Source: Pseudeuparius sepicola (Eukaryota; Arthropoda; Insecta; Coleoptera; Anthribidae). Taken from it: a stretch of DNA of 64,000 nt. Location of the stretch: contig OY987300.1 in NCBI GenBank assembly GCA_963920635.1, forward strand, positions 81,011,899 through 81,075,898, given 5' to 3'. Shown here piece after piece: positions 35,447 to 47,319 of this stretch; the first letter of the stretch is position 1; each line of letters opens with the position of its first letter. The translations under genes and the position numbers were made by a program. The notes beneath the pieces were generated by a model. It was not told the DNA's origin. It did not search any database and saw only the letters and a list, made by a program, of their open reading frames with translations.

Positions 35447-37844
35447 TACAGGGTGTCCGGAAATAAATGCACCAACTTGAAAAATTAAAAAGAAAAATGG
35501 AAAATATGACGAAAAGTTCATATGAACATGGGTCCGCAGATGTTTGGTTTTCGAGATGCAGGGTGTTGAAATTTAAATTTTATTTTCGATTTTTTTAAAT
35601 AACTTTTTGAGACGACAAAATTTTCGTGCAAAATTTGGTCGTCGGGGTTTTTTTGGGATGAGAAATCATAATTTGGTATTATTTTTGGTGCAATACGTAG
35701 AGGGCGCTGCGTACGCTATCATTATTTAATTTAATTTGCCCTAACTTTTTTGACAGTAAACTTTTACGACATTTTGTGAAAGTATCCTCTTCCCACACGT
35801 TTTCTAAGCAAAAAAGGTATACTTGGTGCATAACGCCAAAGGTGACCGTTTTCGAGAAATTTTCAAATTTCTGCATCGATGCAGGTGCATATCGACACTC
35901 GTATGCAATTAAATTCTAGGCGTTAATCATAGGTGCCTGGCGTTCGCAATAAACAAACACATTTATTTTTTGACAGTTTAATTAATTTGTTGTTGTTAGA
36001 TTATCTTTTCTACTTTTTTCTCGAAAAACGGTGATATTATCCATGCAAGAAAAGGTTCAAATGCACCTGATGTATGGAGAGGCCCGTGGAAATTCACGTC
36101 TCGCGCGGAGACTGTGCTCTGACCGATTTCCCCAACGAATACTTCCATATCATTCAATGTTTTCACGTGTGCACCGGCAACTTATGGAAACGGGTTCTGT
36201 AAATGTAACAAAATCTAATGCAGGAAGACGTCGTTTGTTAACAGTGCAACAAGAAGAAAATATTTTGGATTTATTTGACGAAAACCCCGAAATAAGCATA
36301 AGACGGGCATCACTGCAACTTGGAATTCCTAAAATGCAAGTCCACAGTTTTATTAAACTGCAATTACTGCATCCTTTTAGTGTTCAAAAAGTACAGGAAC
36401 TTAAACCAGAGGATTTACCACGAAGAAGAAATTTCTGCTTATGGGCTCTTCAACGTTATAACCAAAATCCGGATTTTGTAAACCGATTGCTCTTTACTGA
36501 TGAGGCCTGTTTTACAAAAGATGGTGTACTGAATCTACACAACCTTCATTACTGGGCCATGGTAAATCCACACGTCGTAAGGCAGACTCGTTCAGTCAAT
36601 TGCTGGGCTGGAATCGTCGGAGATTACATCATTGGTCCACATTTCTTGCCCCCTCGGTTAAATGCTGAAACTTGCCGGTATCTTTTGGAACATGAACTAC
36701 CAATTCTTATGGAAGATATTCCCCTCGATATTAGACAGAGTTTATGGTTTATGCATGATGGTGCCCCACCACACCGAGGGCGGATCGTAACCGAATGGCT
36801 GAATGAAAATTATCCAAGACGTTGGATTGGTAACAATTCCCCCAACGCAGCATGGCCTCCCCGTTCTCCGGACTTAAACGCTATGGACTTTTCTTTCTGG
36901 GCGGCATGAAGGATCGCGTCTATGCCGTGCCAATTAGAAATCGCGATCACTTACAACAACGAATCCTTGCCGCGGCTGAAGATATTAAACAGATACCCAA
37001 CATTCATTGGAAAATACGTCAAAATTTTGTAAAACGTCTGCGGGTTTGTGTTCAACAAAACGGTTCCCACTTTGAACACGTTTTACGAAATTGGTTAATT
37101 TCACTTACCTAATAAAATTCAATTGTAAGAATCGAACTCTTAATAAAAGTTTCATGAAAATAATTTGTAACATTCATGGTTTCTTGTTTGCAATTTTCTA
37201 TGAAATGCAGGTAAGTTTCCGAGTTTAGACTGGGGACATGAAACATGGTATGATAATGCCATCTTCCGATGATTCTAACCGAATTAATGTAGCAATTTTG
37301 TTTGTTCACCTTTTGGCGTAAATTTAAATGTGTTTGTTTATTGTGAACGCCAGGCACCTATGATTAACGCCTAGAATTTAATTGCATACGAGTGTCGATA
37401 TGGCACCTGCATCGATGCAGAAATTTGAAAATTTCTCGAAAACGGTCCCCTTTGGCGTTATGCACCAAGTATACCTTTTTTGCTTAGAAAACGTGTAAGA
37501 AGAGGATACATTCACAAAATGTCGTAAAAGTTTACTGTCAAAAAAGTTAGGGCAAATTAAATTAAATAATGATAGCGTACGCAGCGCCCTCTACGTATTG
37601 CACCAAAAATAATACCAAATTATGATTTCTTATCCCAAAAAAACCCCGACTACCAAATTTTGCACGAAAATTTTGTCGTCTCAAAAAGTTATTTAAAAAA
37701 ATCGAAAATCAAATTTAAATTTCAACACCCTGCATCTCGAAAACCAAACATCTGCGGACCCATGTTCATATGAACTTTTCGTCATATTTTCCATTTTTCT
37801 TTTTAATTTTTCGAGTTGGTGCATTTATTTCCGGACACCCTGTA
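35447..37844 (+). mobile_element. Tc1/mariner-superfamily transposon with long TIRs, nearly complete
   Basis: A 2.4-kb element between TA pairs (35445-35446, 37845-37846). Each terminal inverted repeat is about 518 bp (35447-35964 and 37327-37844), begins TACAGGGTGTCCGGAAATAA and differs from its partner at few positions, which points to a fairly recent insertion. One transposase frame lies between them. It is the best candidate in the window for a parent-type element of the foldback MITEs. Confidence 0.92.
36043..37112 (+). pseudogene. DUF4817/DDE transposase with one frameshift
   Basis: I take ATG at 36043 (MQEKVQMHLMYGEARGNSRL); the GTG 12 bp earlier is unlikely in a eukaryote. N-terminal DUF4817 helix-turn-helix: YGEARGN, ARRLCSDRFP, HRQLMETGSV. 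A second HTH lies near residues 75-105 (ISIRRASLQLGIPKMQV). Catalytic domain: first Asp in LLFTDEACF, second in FMHDGAPPH, third acid Asp in PRSPDLNAMDFSFW, 42 residues after the second, longer than the DD34 spacing of mariner. The frame breaks near 36895 and resumes as GGMKDRVYAVPIRNRDHLQQ to the typical end QQNGSHFEHVLRNWL. All three acids survive, so a single one-base lesion separates it from an open reading frame. Confidence 0.9.
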
Positions 37845-37846
37845 TA

Positions 37847-39138
37847 AAGCCAGTTCTATTCTATTGAGGCAATAGTGATAATATTATACCCGGTGTAAAG
37901 GATTGTGTCCACACTGTTTCGTGTGTAATATCTCGAGAATATAATCTGTTTAATAATGTTGGAATTCATTCTTTAAAATACCACTGATAAAGTGTAAGTG
38001 TCAACTAGTTGACATAGAGAAAGAATAAAGGGTAGCTGATTATATTACAACCGGTTTTTATGTTCTGTTTGTTATAGTCCAAAGCACGAAACAAAACGTT
38101 TCTAAAGAATGCGGGCAGCGTTGCAAGATTTCCTATACGAGTAGTCGTTATTTATTGGCGAATACAAGTTTTATCATTTTGAAGCCGAATTTCTGAACTT
38201 TGCTATACCGAAAAAATAAAGCTCGCATCACGAGACCACTTACCCATTTGTGTTTATCATTTATTTTTAACGCGGTGTGATAAAACACCTATTATATTTT
38301 TTTCAACATCGTCGCGTCTACCGTCGCCTTTGAAATACGGCAACACAGCACTTCTGCGAAGGAGTCGGCTGACAAAAGCAGTTAGCCAACGCGTTTTGTG
38401 CCTGTTTCTATAGTACGTAAAGTTAACTGCGTATTTGGGCTACCATACAGACCTCATTTTTTAGGCCGCTGGCAAGTTTTTTCCGCCGGCTCAGAGAGCT
38501 CAGTGGCGTTTCGTATGTTCGGGAGTTAACGTGTGCAAAATTAGTAAACAGGGAAGAACGTTGCATTCTCAAGCACGGGAAATAATTGCCAATGTTATAA
38601 TGGTTTACCTTCCTCCTAAGGCATCACCGTTAAGAATAATATTAACAATAAATTAAATAACAATTATATGAAAATTAAGTCAGTGAGTTACACAAAATTG
38701 AGCTACGCCCCTGAACTGTGACTAATTCTATAATATTTGCGAGTTCTTCCCCCTTACGTCGCACGCATTCTGCCGTAAGGAGGACTATATATTATCATAG
38801 GCGACTTAATGAAAGTATCGCAACTTCTTATCACCACAATATGTGTGCTTAATTCGGTAAGCACTTGCATCACTGCACTCGAAACGCCAAATTCCATATT
38901 TACCACTAACAAAATAATCCTACCCGAAGCTGTAACGTCAACTGCAGATCCCCAGTTTCGACTAAGCAAGCGCCCATAATCCCAGAAACGGTAAATACGG
39001 ATAAATTTCTCTCTGGTATTTGTCGGTGGATCGGGATGAATTCGGTTATTTCGGACCCTTAAATATACTGAGCGCACAGCCCTACCTGTGCAAATTTGAT
39101 GAATCGGATACTCCCAACTGAATTGCTGTAGTCCAAAA
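37847..39138. other. No recognisable gene
   Basis: Unique sequence. The 195-codon minus-strand frame at 38754-39341 overlaps the arm of the next element and looks accidental. Confidence 0.45.
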
Positions 39139-39181
39139 TACAGTGTGTCCCACTTAAGGCTAAGCCACCCTTCTAATAGTA

Positions 39182-40617
39182 CAGTAAAATTGGGCCAAAA
39201 CCCAAACATCCAAAAAAAAGTTCTTTCTAGCGCGAAATAGTTCCATACCCTCCTAAGAGTTAGTACTAAAAAGTTACACCACCACCAGCGTCGGGTTTCG
39301 GGGGGAGGGGGTGAAAAGGGCAACAAATTCTTATTATTCACAGTTTTGCGTGAATATCTAGTAAACTATGAGGTTTATAGCGCAAACGTCATCCTATACG
39401 CAAATGATATAGATTAAATTCCGAACAAGAATTGTTATATACAGAATTATGGTAAAGTGAACGGTTTCCATGATATGGAGGGGTAAAGATTTCTTTGTTT
39501 TTATTAAAAAAAAAATAATAAAAACTTAAAATGATTACAGTATAAATTTGTAACTGAATAATGTATGTAGAATATATATAGATACATCTATGCATATACA
39601 TATAGATACATATTACACCCATAGATTAATATTTTTTGTCACAACATAACCTCATAAGTATGACTAACTTTTTGCCCTCATTCATTATATTATATTATAT
39701 TGAAAAAATGGGAGGGAAATCAAAATGATACAAAAGGTTATAAGTTTTAGGTGAATCATTAATTGCGTTATCAGTCAGCACCAAATAGTTGACTCAGGCT
39801 GGTGAGAGGAAACAAATCTTCGTGTTCTTCGTCCACTTGAGAATCATCATTTAAATCGTCGTCGATTACAGTATCTCTATTGAGACATGCATGTCCTAAG
39901 CAATTGCTGCACATACTTGAACAATTGAGACCACTTCTTAGACACTCGCAGTTTTGGACGCATCCATCTCTGCAGAAGCATACGATGAGGATTGTTTAAT
40001 ATATATTTTCTTGTTTTTCACATGAGCTTCCTATTCATGACTTTCTCATTTTTACAAGCTAAGGACAAATTAGATATGGGAATGATTTGACATAAAAGAA
40101 CGAATGGAAATCAGAACGCTATAATGAATGAGGGCAAAAAGTTAGTACAAATTAACTAAGGCTACTAACTTGTATTGGACATATTTACAGTCATATACTT
40201 ATGAGGTTATGTTGTGACAAAAAATAACAATCTATGGGTGTAATATGTATCTATATATGCATAGATATATCTATATATAATCTACATACATTATTCAGTT
40301 ACTAATTTATACTGTAATCATTTTAAGTTTTTTCAACCAAAACTACGTGAAATAAAAACAAAGAAATCTTTACCCCGCCATATCATTTGCGTATAGGATG
40401 ACGTTTGCGCTAAACCTCATAGTTTACTAGATATTCACGCAAAACTGTGAAAAATAAGAATTTTCTGCCCTTTTCACCCCCTCCCCCCGAAACCCGACGT
40501 TGGTGGTGGTGTAACTTTTTAGTACTAACTCTTAGGAGGGTATGGAATTATTTCGCGCTAGAAAGAACTTTTTTTTATGATGTTTGGGTTTGGCCTAATT
40601 TTGTGTTAGTTTTACTG
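39182..40617. mobile_element. Long-TIR element with CXC-coding remnant, 1436 bp
   Basis: Ends CAGTAAAATTGGGCC and the inverse of CAGTAAAACTAACACAAAAT, flanked by TA (39180-39181, 40618-40619). Arms of about 500 bp face each other; the unpaired centre at about 39695-40115 codes for a cysteine-rich C-terminus. It lies in only the left arm of the compound palindrome, so it arrived after that palindrome formed. Confidence 0.82.
39771..39995 (-). pseudogene. Cysteine-rich CXC-type C-terminal fragment of an element protein
   Basis: The minus strand reads FCRDGCVQNCECLRSGLNC, SSMCSNCLGHACLN, then an acidic tail (DDDLNDDSQVDEEHEDLF) and ends SLSQLFGAD before TGA. The spacing of Cys resembles the Tesmin/TSO1-like CXC zinc-binding motif. 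I have seen similar Cys-rich tails on transposon-coded proteins of arthropods, but cannot name the family. The frame is open for 74 codons after a TAA and lacks a start, so it is a leftover of a longer protein inside a foldback element. Confidence 0.6.
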
Positions 40618-41261
40618 TACTAACTTTCATTTGTGCGCTTGTGCGCCGATTTTGAAAAACTTTTTTGTTCATAGCTCTCTGAAAATGGCATTCGACGCAC
40701 TATTCAAGTTTTTTTGAAAACCGAACACAGCCAACTGGATCCAAATTTGAAAAAGTGCTATTAACTAAACTGACGAACTCTAGAAAGTTTCGTCTTGTTC
40801 CCATACAGGATGTCCAAAAACTAATTGTTAAAATTTGCAATATATTTTTTTAATAGACAAGGTTATTTGTTCTTCCTTGGCAAAATGGCATTTTTAGTTA
40901 GGAAAACAAAATATTATTAAGATAATTCATGCGTTATTTTAATAGGTAATATGGACAAAAGAATAGGAATGTTTCATAAAATCTACATTTACTCTGTTTT
41001 TTAATTTGGAAAAAATCCAAGATCAGAGCAGGCCATGGAAACCTGGAAATAAAAATTGTTGATTGTCAATCACTTGTCAATGTTTGTTATATGTGACGGC
41101 GAATTGAGAAATGCATATCTGTCAATGGTGGTCTAATTGAACAAACTAATATTTAATTTAATCGAATAAAATCAATAGTTTTCTTGGTTTATTCTGATAT
41201 CAATAATATTTTTTGTATAAAAATTATCTGTGATGTAAGTTATCAAGAAAATCGACATTCT

Positions 41262-42442
41262 TTACATCAGACATATACTTTAATACTGTACAAATCCGTA
41301 AAATCTTCATTTTCGGAGATAGTTGTCTAAACATTTTTTTGTTTGAAATGCCTTCAAAAACCTACGTTCCTACCATTTTCAAAATGCAATTCCAGGGCCG
41401 GCTGCGATTTTTTTATACCTCCGATTTTCACGAAAACCATTCAGCGATTTTTTTATTTAAAATCTGACCCCACAGCGTTAATCAGAACACTCCAAAACCC
41501 CCATATACCAAATTTTAACAAAAAGTATACAGGGAGTTCCATTCTGTAGGGTGTCAAATTTGAGCAAAATAGAAATTTTAAAGACATCTGACGAGTCAAG
41601 TGTGCCATGGAATCCCTCAAAAACAGTTTCATGGTCAACAGGACCACTCAAAATGTTGGTGTGAAAAGATTTGCTACAAAAATATATAGGGTATTTTTCT
41701 CTGAGCCATCTCAAAATTCTGAATTTTTAATAAAAATATTAATAAACACAAAAGTAATTTATTTATTTACAAAATGCCAACCAACAAATAAAAACAATTT
41801 AAATTATTGGACCTTTCTCGACAAAGTCACTGTCTAAGATGATACATTTTCTGTGCGTTTCCTGTTGTGGCAGATCAGCCACCTTAACTGATATGGACTT
41901 ACTGACTGGCAGGCTTCTGTATTTTTAGATTTAGTTCGTTTATAGTATGTGAAGTCGTTTTGATTTACTCGATTTTTGACCCGTATAAAGTTCCAAAAAT
42001 GCAGTAATTTGAGATGACACAGATAAGAACACTCTGTATATTTTGTATTGGACCTTTGCACACCAACACCTTGAGTGGTCCTATTGACCATTCAACTGTT
42101 TTGCGGGTATTCCATGGCACACTTGACTCGGCAGATGCCTTTAAAATTCCTATTTTGCTCAACTCTGACACATTTTTTATTCAAATTTGGTATATGAGGG
42201 TTTTGGGATGTTCTGATTAACACTGTGGGGTCAGATTTTAAATAAAAAAATCGCTAAATGGTTTTCGTGAAAATCGGGGGTATAAAAAAATCGCAGCCGG
42301 CCCTGGATTTGCATTTTGAAAATGGCAGCAAGGTCAAAAGAAGCGGTTTTTGAAGGCCTTTCAAACAAAAAAAGTTGAGGCGATTATCTCCAAAAATGAA
42401 GATTTTACGGATTTGTACAGTTTTAAAGTTGGACACCCTGTA
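41262..42442. mobile_element. Palindromic core, copy C of the shared-core family
   Basis: Innermost part of the 39141-42837 palindrome. Arms include GTACAAATCCGTAAAATCTT, the AATCGCAGCCGGCCCTGG-like block, the AACACTG/ACAGCGTTAATCAG block and the ACAGGGAGTTCCATTCTG block. The centre (about 41690-42010) matches the centres of copies A, B and D. Confidence 0.82.
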
Positions 42443-42839
42443 AAGTAACGAATGAATTAGGTACGCCTAATTAAAAATGCCATTTTGCCAAGAAAGATCA
42501 AAATAACCTTGTCTATTAAAAAAATATATTGCAATTTTTAAAAATTATTTTTTAAACATCCTGTATGGGAACAAGATGAAACTTTGTATAGTTATGTTTT
42601 AAGTGGTCCTAAAAAAAAGTCCGTCGTCAGTTTAGTCCTAAAAACAATCGCTAAAAGTACTTTTCCAAATTGGGACCCTTAAAACTAGTCACAGTTGGCC
42701 ATGTGTTCGGTTTTCAAAAAAATAGAATAGTGCGTCGGATGCCATTTTCAGAGAGCTATTCAACAAGAAAAGTTTTCAAAATCGGCGCACAAATAAAAAT
42801 TTTAGAGGGGTGGCTTACTCTTAAGTGGGACACACTGTA

Positions 42840-43518
42840 GATGTCAGTTTTTCAAAAAAAATCCAAACAGGACGATTTTTTCAGGGTTGCTTTGGGACTG
42901 CCTCCTGAGGGTTCAACCAAAAGATCACAATCGAACTTTTGGTACGAATTGAGCTTTAGGGTGGTTTCCTGGGAGTTATTAAAAAAGTCAGGGGCTATGT
43001 AGAACCTTTATTCTCTGTATTATCTCCTTGAGAAGTTAATTTTGGTGTATAAACCATATCATTCGCTGACCAACGTTCTTTTAAACGTGAACCACTTCAA
43101 ATATTTACAGAAAATATAAGCGTGTGTTTTTTGTAATACTCCCAAGTGTTCCTTAAGCGATCCTTCAGACTAAGTGGGGCAATTTAGGTCCGCAGAATGT
43201 TTAGCCAGGTAAAAGTTACGACAGCAATAACTTTCAGCTTGTTGCTATCTTGTCTTACGGCTTAATTTTGCCGCTCGGCGCTTTCGCTCGTGGATTAATA
43301 TCCACATCTCGTGGAAAATATTATGTTCATAACAAAAAGGATTTAGAAGAAGTACCTGGGAAAAACTCAGGGAAATAACCGAGGTAGAGGCAGCGAAAGC
43401 ATCAAAATGCACGCTATAACGTTTTAATGTCAGGAGAAATATGAATTTGGCCACACAACACACTTTTCTGCGTCCCATTGTATACAAAATCAGTCACTAT
43501 ATCCTAAACACTAATAAA
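42840..43518. other. No recognisable gene
   Basis: Unique sequence; the 80-codon frame at 43245-43487 has no recognised features. Confidence 0.45.
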
Positions 43519-43727
43519 TACACACATCAAAAGAATCTAAGGGAGAAATACAAAAATACGCATATTTTCTTAATTATTTCGTATTTAAGTATTAAAAAAA
43601 ATTAGTGCGACTCTGAGCAGTTCTAGCAACTGATATACAAACGTATTAATGTGTTTTACATTTTAAAAACCATTGCAGTTTTTTTTTAAATTCAAGGAAA
43701 TAGTACCTATATTTCATTGCGACTCTG

Positions 43728-43823
43728 TAAATAAAGATTTTTCCGTGCGCGCGTGACAAATTCCCTTGTGAGGCGCAGCCGAACACGGGAAGTCATGCAA
43801 GCACGGAAAAATCTATTTCTGGA
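43728..43823. repeat. Imperfect hairpin
   Basis: AAATAAAGATTTTTCCGTGC faces GCACGGAAAAATCTATTTC. The loop has an inner TTCCC...GGGAA stem with GAGGCGCAGCCGA at the tip. A second hairpin (AGCGCACGGAAA/TTTCCGTGCGCT) lies at about 44189-44228. Confidence 0.7.
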
Positions 43824-43840
43824 CGTGTAATGAACGATAT

Positions 43841-44303
43841 TTTTTATTATACTTCTTTGAAAACGGAAACTTAAAACATTTTATATAATAAATTTAATTG
43901 GCAAAAAATAAACAATGCAGACAATATAGTGTTTGGTATGTATGATGGGTTTCCATGGTTACTCTCAAATTATTTCAAAGGTGCTTTGTTGTAAATTAGT
44001 TATTGTCAGATAAGGTGAATAAAACGTCAAAAATATTACAGAAATCTATCTAAATATTAAAACACTTAGGAATTAAAATACAAAATAGGTACATGTTAAA
44101 TATCAAAGAGCATATAGAGTTTCTTAAATTTAGTTTACTTTGCTGTATATTTCTTTTTTAAAGCCATATATTCGGTATTTTTATTCAGCGCACGGAAAGT
44201 TTTTCCATGCGCTGTTTCCGTGCGCTAGCCCGAAAAAACCCATCTTTCATTATTGCTAAAACAGATGAAAATAAGGTGTTTCCAAAGAAGTATAATAAAA
44301 AAA
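43841..44303. mobile_element. Small insertion in the Tc1-like element
   Basis: Bounded by TTTTTATTATACTTCTTTG and its inverse; about 460 bp, AT-rich, non-coding. Its presence accounts for the extra length of the host element. Confidence 0.55.
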
Positions 44304-44369
44304 CCTTTTTAATTTAATAGGTATTTGTCACTCAGTGCTGGGCAAGTTTGGTTTGATTTTAAACATATT

Positions 44370-45384
44370 ATGACGCATAGACATCATTTGGAACTTGAAA
44401 CGATGTTAAGTTTTATTGTCATGTTGGAGGCTGGAATTTCACAAGTGGATGTCGCAGAAACTCTTAACACATCCGAGAGTATTATTAATCGTTTATGGAT
44501 AAGATACCAGATACCAAGAATCAGAAGACGTCAGAGAATGGCATACAAGCTGTACAAGGGTAACTACCCCAATTCAGGGATAGACTTCTAAGATTGCTAT
44601 CCTTGCGAGAGCGCAGTATCACTGCGTCGCAATTGGTTACTCAGCTGCACAATACACACAATGCACGGGTCAGTGACCAAACTGTCCGAAACAGGGTTCC
44701 ACGAAGATCACGTTAATGACCGTCGGCCTGTAAGAGTTCCAGCATTATCACGAGGAAATCGCACAACCATTTTACAGTGGGTACAAGAACATGTAATTTG
44801 GCAACAGCAGGAATTGACTCCAATTTTCTTTTCTGGTGAGCCCCGATTTGGACTTCGGTCAGATTCAAGGAGGCATCGCGTGTCGAGTTGTCCTGGAAAT
44901 GCAGAACGCCTTGCAGCTGGTCGAGCAGTTCACACCTTTCGAGGGCGATATCAACACAGGCGGAAGAACTAATCTCGTTTGGTTAGAGCGGTATCTGAAT
45001 GCCAATGATATTCAAAACATTATCCTCCGTCCTGTTGTTGTTCCATATGCTGAGAGAATTGGACCAAAATTTCAACTAATGAACGACAATGCGCGTCCTC
45101 ATGCGGAAAGTGTCGTGCGTGAATTTCTGCAGGACAATGAAATTAATGTTTTGCCTTGGCCTTCTCAATCCTCTGACTTTAATCCCATCTAGCACTTATG
45201 AGATACGCTCGAACAAAGACTTTTGGTGCAAAATATTGAGTTTTAAACTGACCAACAACTATCCGAGTGCCTTTCAAATGAATGGAACGCCATCGAACAA
45301 CATTACACTGACAACCTCATTCTGAGTATGCCTCGTGGATGTAGACCGGTTGTTAACAGTCGTGGTGGTAATCCTCTGTATTAA
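44370..45384 (+). pseudogene. Tc1 transposase, all lesions visible
   Basis: From ATG at 44370: MTHRHHLELETMLSFIVMLE then AGISQVDVAETLNTSES (first HTH of the paired-like domain) and INRLWIRYQ. After stops and frame changes come GNRTTILQWVQEHVIWQQQE and FFSGEPRFGLRSDSRRHRV, where the first catalytic Asp of FxDE is Gly. The frame shifts again to AERIGPKFQLMNDNARPH, with the second Asp intact, and FLQDNEINVLPWPSQSSDFN. Exactly 34 residues after that Asp the expected Glu codon is TAG (HLWD-like region also has TGA). The protein ends SRGGNPLY. It is therefore a DD34E enzyme with two of three catalytic residues lost. Confidence 0.9.
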
Positions 45385-45777
45385 TTATGATTATTTAATG
45401 TTGCTTTATTGTTATTAATTATGTGTTGCAAAAACATGCATATTTTTTTCTGGAAACTATGTAAATTTTCCTAATTCTTTTGTGAATTTTGACACATATA
45501 AGTCTATTTAGAGTTCAGCTATAATATAAAAAATTATGGCAGAAAATTGTGTTTTATTTCATAATTTGTATCCTTGTCCCATAGATTCTTTTGATGTGTG
45601 TAGTGACTCACTGGGGTAAACACACAGACATAAAAGATAGATTGCTGTTGATTGAAGTTGGAGTCAATGGAGCATGCGCATTCGACTGTTCCAAAGCTGG
45701 AATTTAAATTTGAATGTGTTATGTTTCTGTTTACTTTTTGTTGTTGCTCCCTCTAGCCTTGGCGAAGCGGCTTTATC

Positions 45778-47237
45778 TATAGTAAGGGCAGAATGTAAAG
45801 GCGAAGTGGGCAATAAATCATCAAAGAGAGAGCGCTATATCTATTGCTTTACTTGCACTCGCACAATTACACTCATGTCTCCTCCTCCAATTTGTATTCG
45901 ACGTACGTCTTAAAGTTCGCTAAGCATCTTTCATGAAAGGAAGAGAGATAGAAAACCTAGTACTTGTCTTGTATTACTAGTTCATTGTTTAAGGCAGGCA
46001 GGGTCGGCCTAGAATAAATTATTGCTTTACTACCTGATGTGAACGGACGGAATAAAAATTTGTACTTAGGTACCTGTTTTAATTTCATTTGTAATTTTTG
46101 AAGATTAATTCCGTAATTGAGACTGGCAATTAAAAGATAATGATCCTGAAATTCAAAGTAGGTCTTAGGTAATTAAATAATTATTGTAATGGTTAGGCAA
46201 AAAAATATATATTTATATTTTTAGTTACAAATTAAATATCAACATAAAATAAACTTTACATAGTCAGAAGTCAGTATAACATAATAAATAAATAATAATA
46301 ATATACATTTAATTCTTAGTTGAAAATATAAGCTCAACGCCATCAATAAATCCGTCCTTATTACCGGCATGAACAATTATAAACCTTTTGCCATCATTCG
46401 CTTTTTTGTTGTACACACATTTTGAATTTTTGTCGTGCCAAGTTCTCATATTCGCCCCGTGTTGACAAATCCAGGTCTCGTTTAAAAACACTACGTCTAG
46501 AGGGCAGCATGAAAATAAATTGGATGTACATTGTCGTAGAAACTGAACTCTTTTTGATGCTATATCTGGCTTTTCCATTAAGTATTGTCTTCCATCGTTT
46601 ATTTTGTACTTAAATCCAAGATTTCTTAAAATTACACTTAACGTTGATTTGCTGCAGCTCAAAATTCCCTTTTTTTCAGTTCTTCGCATATTTTTTCTCT
46701 AGTTAAGTGTTGCTTGTTAGTTGTCATGTCATAAATCAAACTTCTTATTTCTCCTTTATCCGATTCTGTCAAATCTTAAGTTTTTGGGGCTGCTTTACTT
46801 TTAGTTGTACCATTTTAATATGTTTAATGCCTTCTTGCCTAATTCGTGAAATGGTCCTTGTACTAATCTGTAAAGCCTCCGATGGACATTAAAGTACCGA
46901 TAAATGTTCACGTGTGTTCTCTTTTTTCTTCTTCTTTCACCACATTTAATATTAATTTTCTACTTTGGGCACTGAATACTTTACGCTGCATTGTTATTAC
47001 AGGAAGTCTATCACCAAAATAAACCAAATATTTAATTACTGCCCTGTTTTATAGTTGAATATATTATCTTTATTAACATAATGTATCAGACAAGGACAGA
47101 GCAATAAAAAGTGGGTCTTGCCGTTCTTTAAGCCGAACCCCTCGCTCCAAAACATAAGGGAGAGCAGGTAGGAAAATCATAGCCCATCTCTCTCGATTTT
47201 ATGGCCGACTTCGCCTTTACGTTCTGCTCTTACTATA
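45778..47237 (-). mobile_element. IS630/Tc1-like element, 1.46 kb
   Basis: Inverted ends TATAGTAAGGGCAGAATGTA and inverse, continuing through AAAGGCGAAGT. It encloses the transposase remnant at 46309-46991. The related element at 18261-19538 has different ends. Confidence 0.7.
46309..46991 (-). pseudogene. IS630/Tc1-like transposase, degraded and truncated
   Basis: ATG at 46991 opens MQRKVFSAQSRKLILNVVKE. Several frame changes and stops follow, passing an HTH (ISRIRQEGIKHIK-like) and TESDKGEIRSLIYDMTTNKQ. The last 126 codons are open: SCSKSTLSVILRNLGFKYKI, MEKPDIASKRVQFLR, VVFLNETWICQHGANMRTW, GKRFIIVHAGNKDGFIDGVE. The family has FLDETW with the first catalytic Asp; here it is Asn. The protein stops at LIFSTKN, before the second and third acids. 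Confidence 0.8.
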
Positions 47238-47319
47238 CAACGTTTTACCATGTATCGTTCATGCCACACAGGAAGCGCTATACATTAACTGCGTGTTGAT
47301 AGGACGAGAGGCAAGGTGT

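Larger units (their letters stand above)
39141..42837. mobile_element. Compound palindrome with nested elements, 3.7 kb
   Basis: Outer ends CAGTGTGTCCCACTTAAG and inverse, with TA at 39139-39140 and 42838-42839. Left arm sequence around CACCCTTCTAATAG is interrupted by the element 39182-40617 and then resumes (CATTTGTGCGC...GCGCCGATTTTG). Further in, both arms carry a boundary CAGGATGTCCAAAAAC (40806, inverse near 42563), then one like CAGGGTGTCCAACTTTAAAA (right arm near 42440), then the shared core of copies A and B. Confidence 0.85.
43521..45600 (+). mobile_element. Tc1-like transposon, inactivated
   Basis: Ends CACACATCAAAAGAATCTA and inverse, with TA at 43519-43520 and 45601-45602. At 2080 bp it is longer than a usual Tc1 element of about 1.6 kb because the left part contains an extra inserted element (43841-44303) and a hairpin (43728-43823). 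Confidence 0.88.

Noticed and set aside
38754..39341. 195-codon minus-strand frame
   Set aside because: Overlaps the end of the 39141 palindrome and shows no domain or splice evidence.
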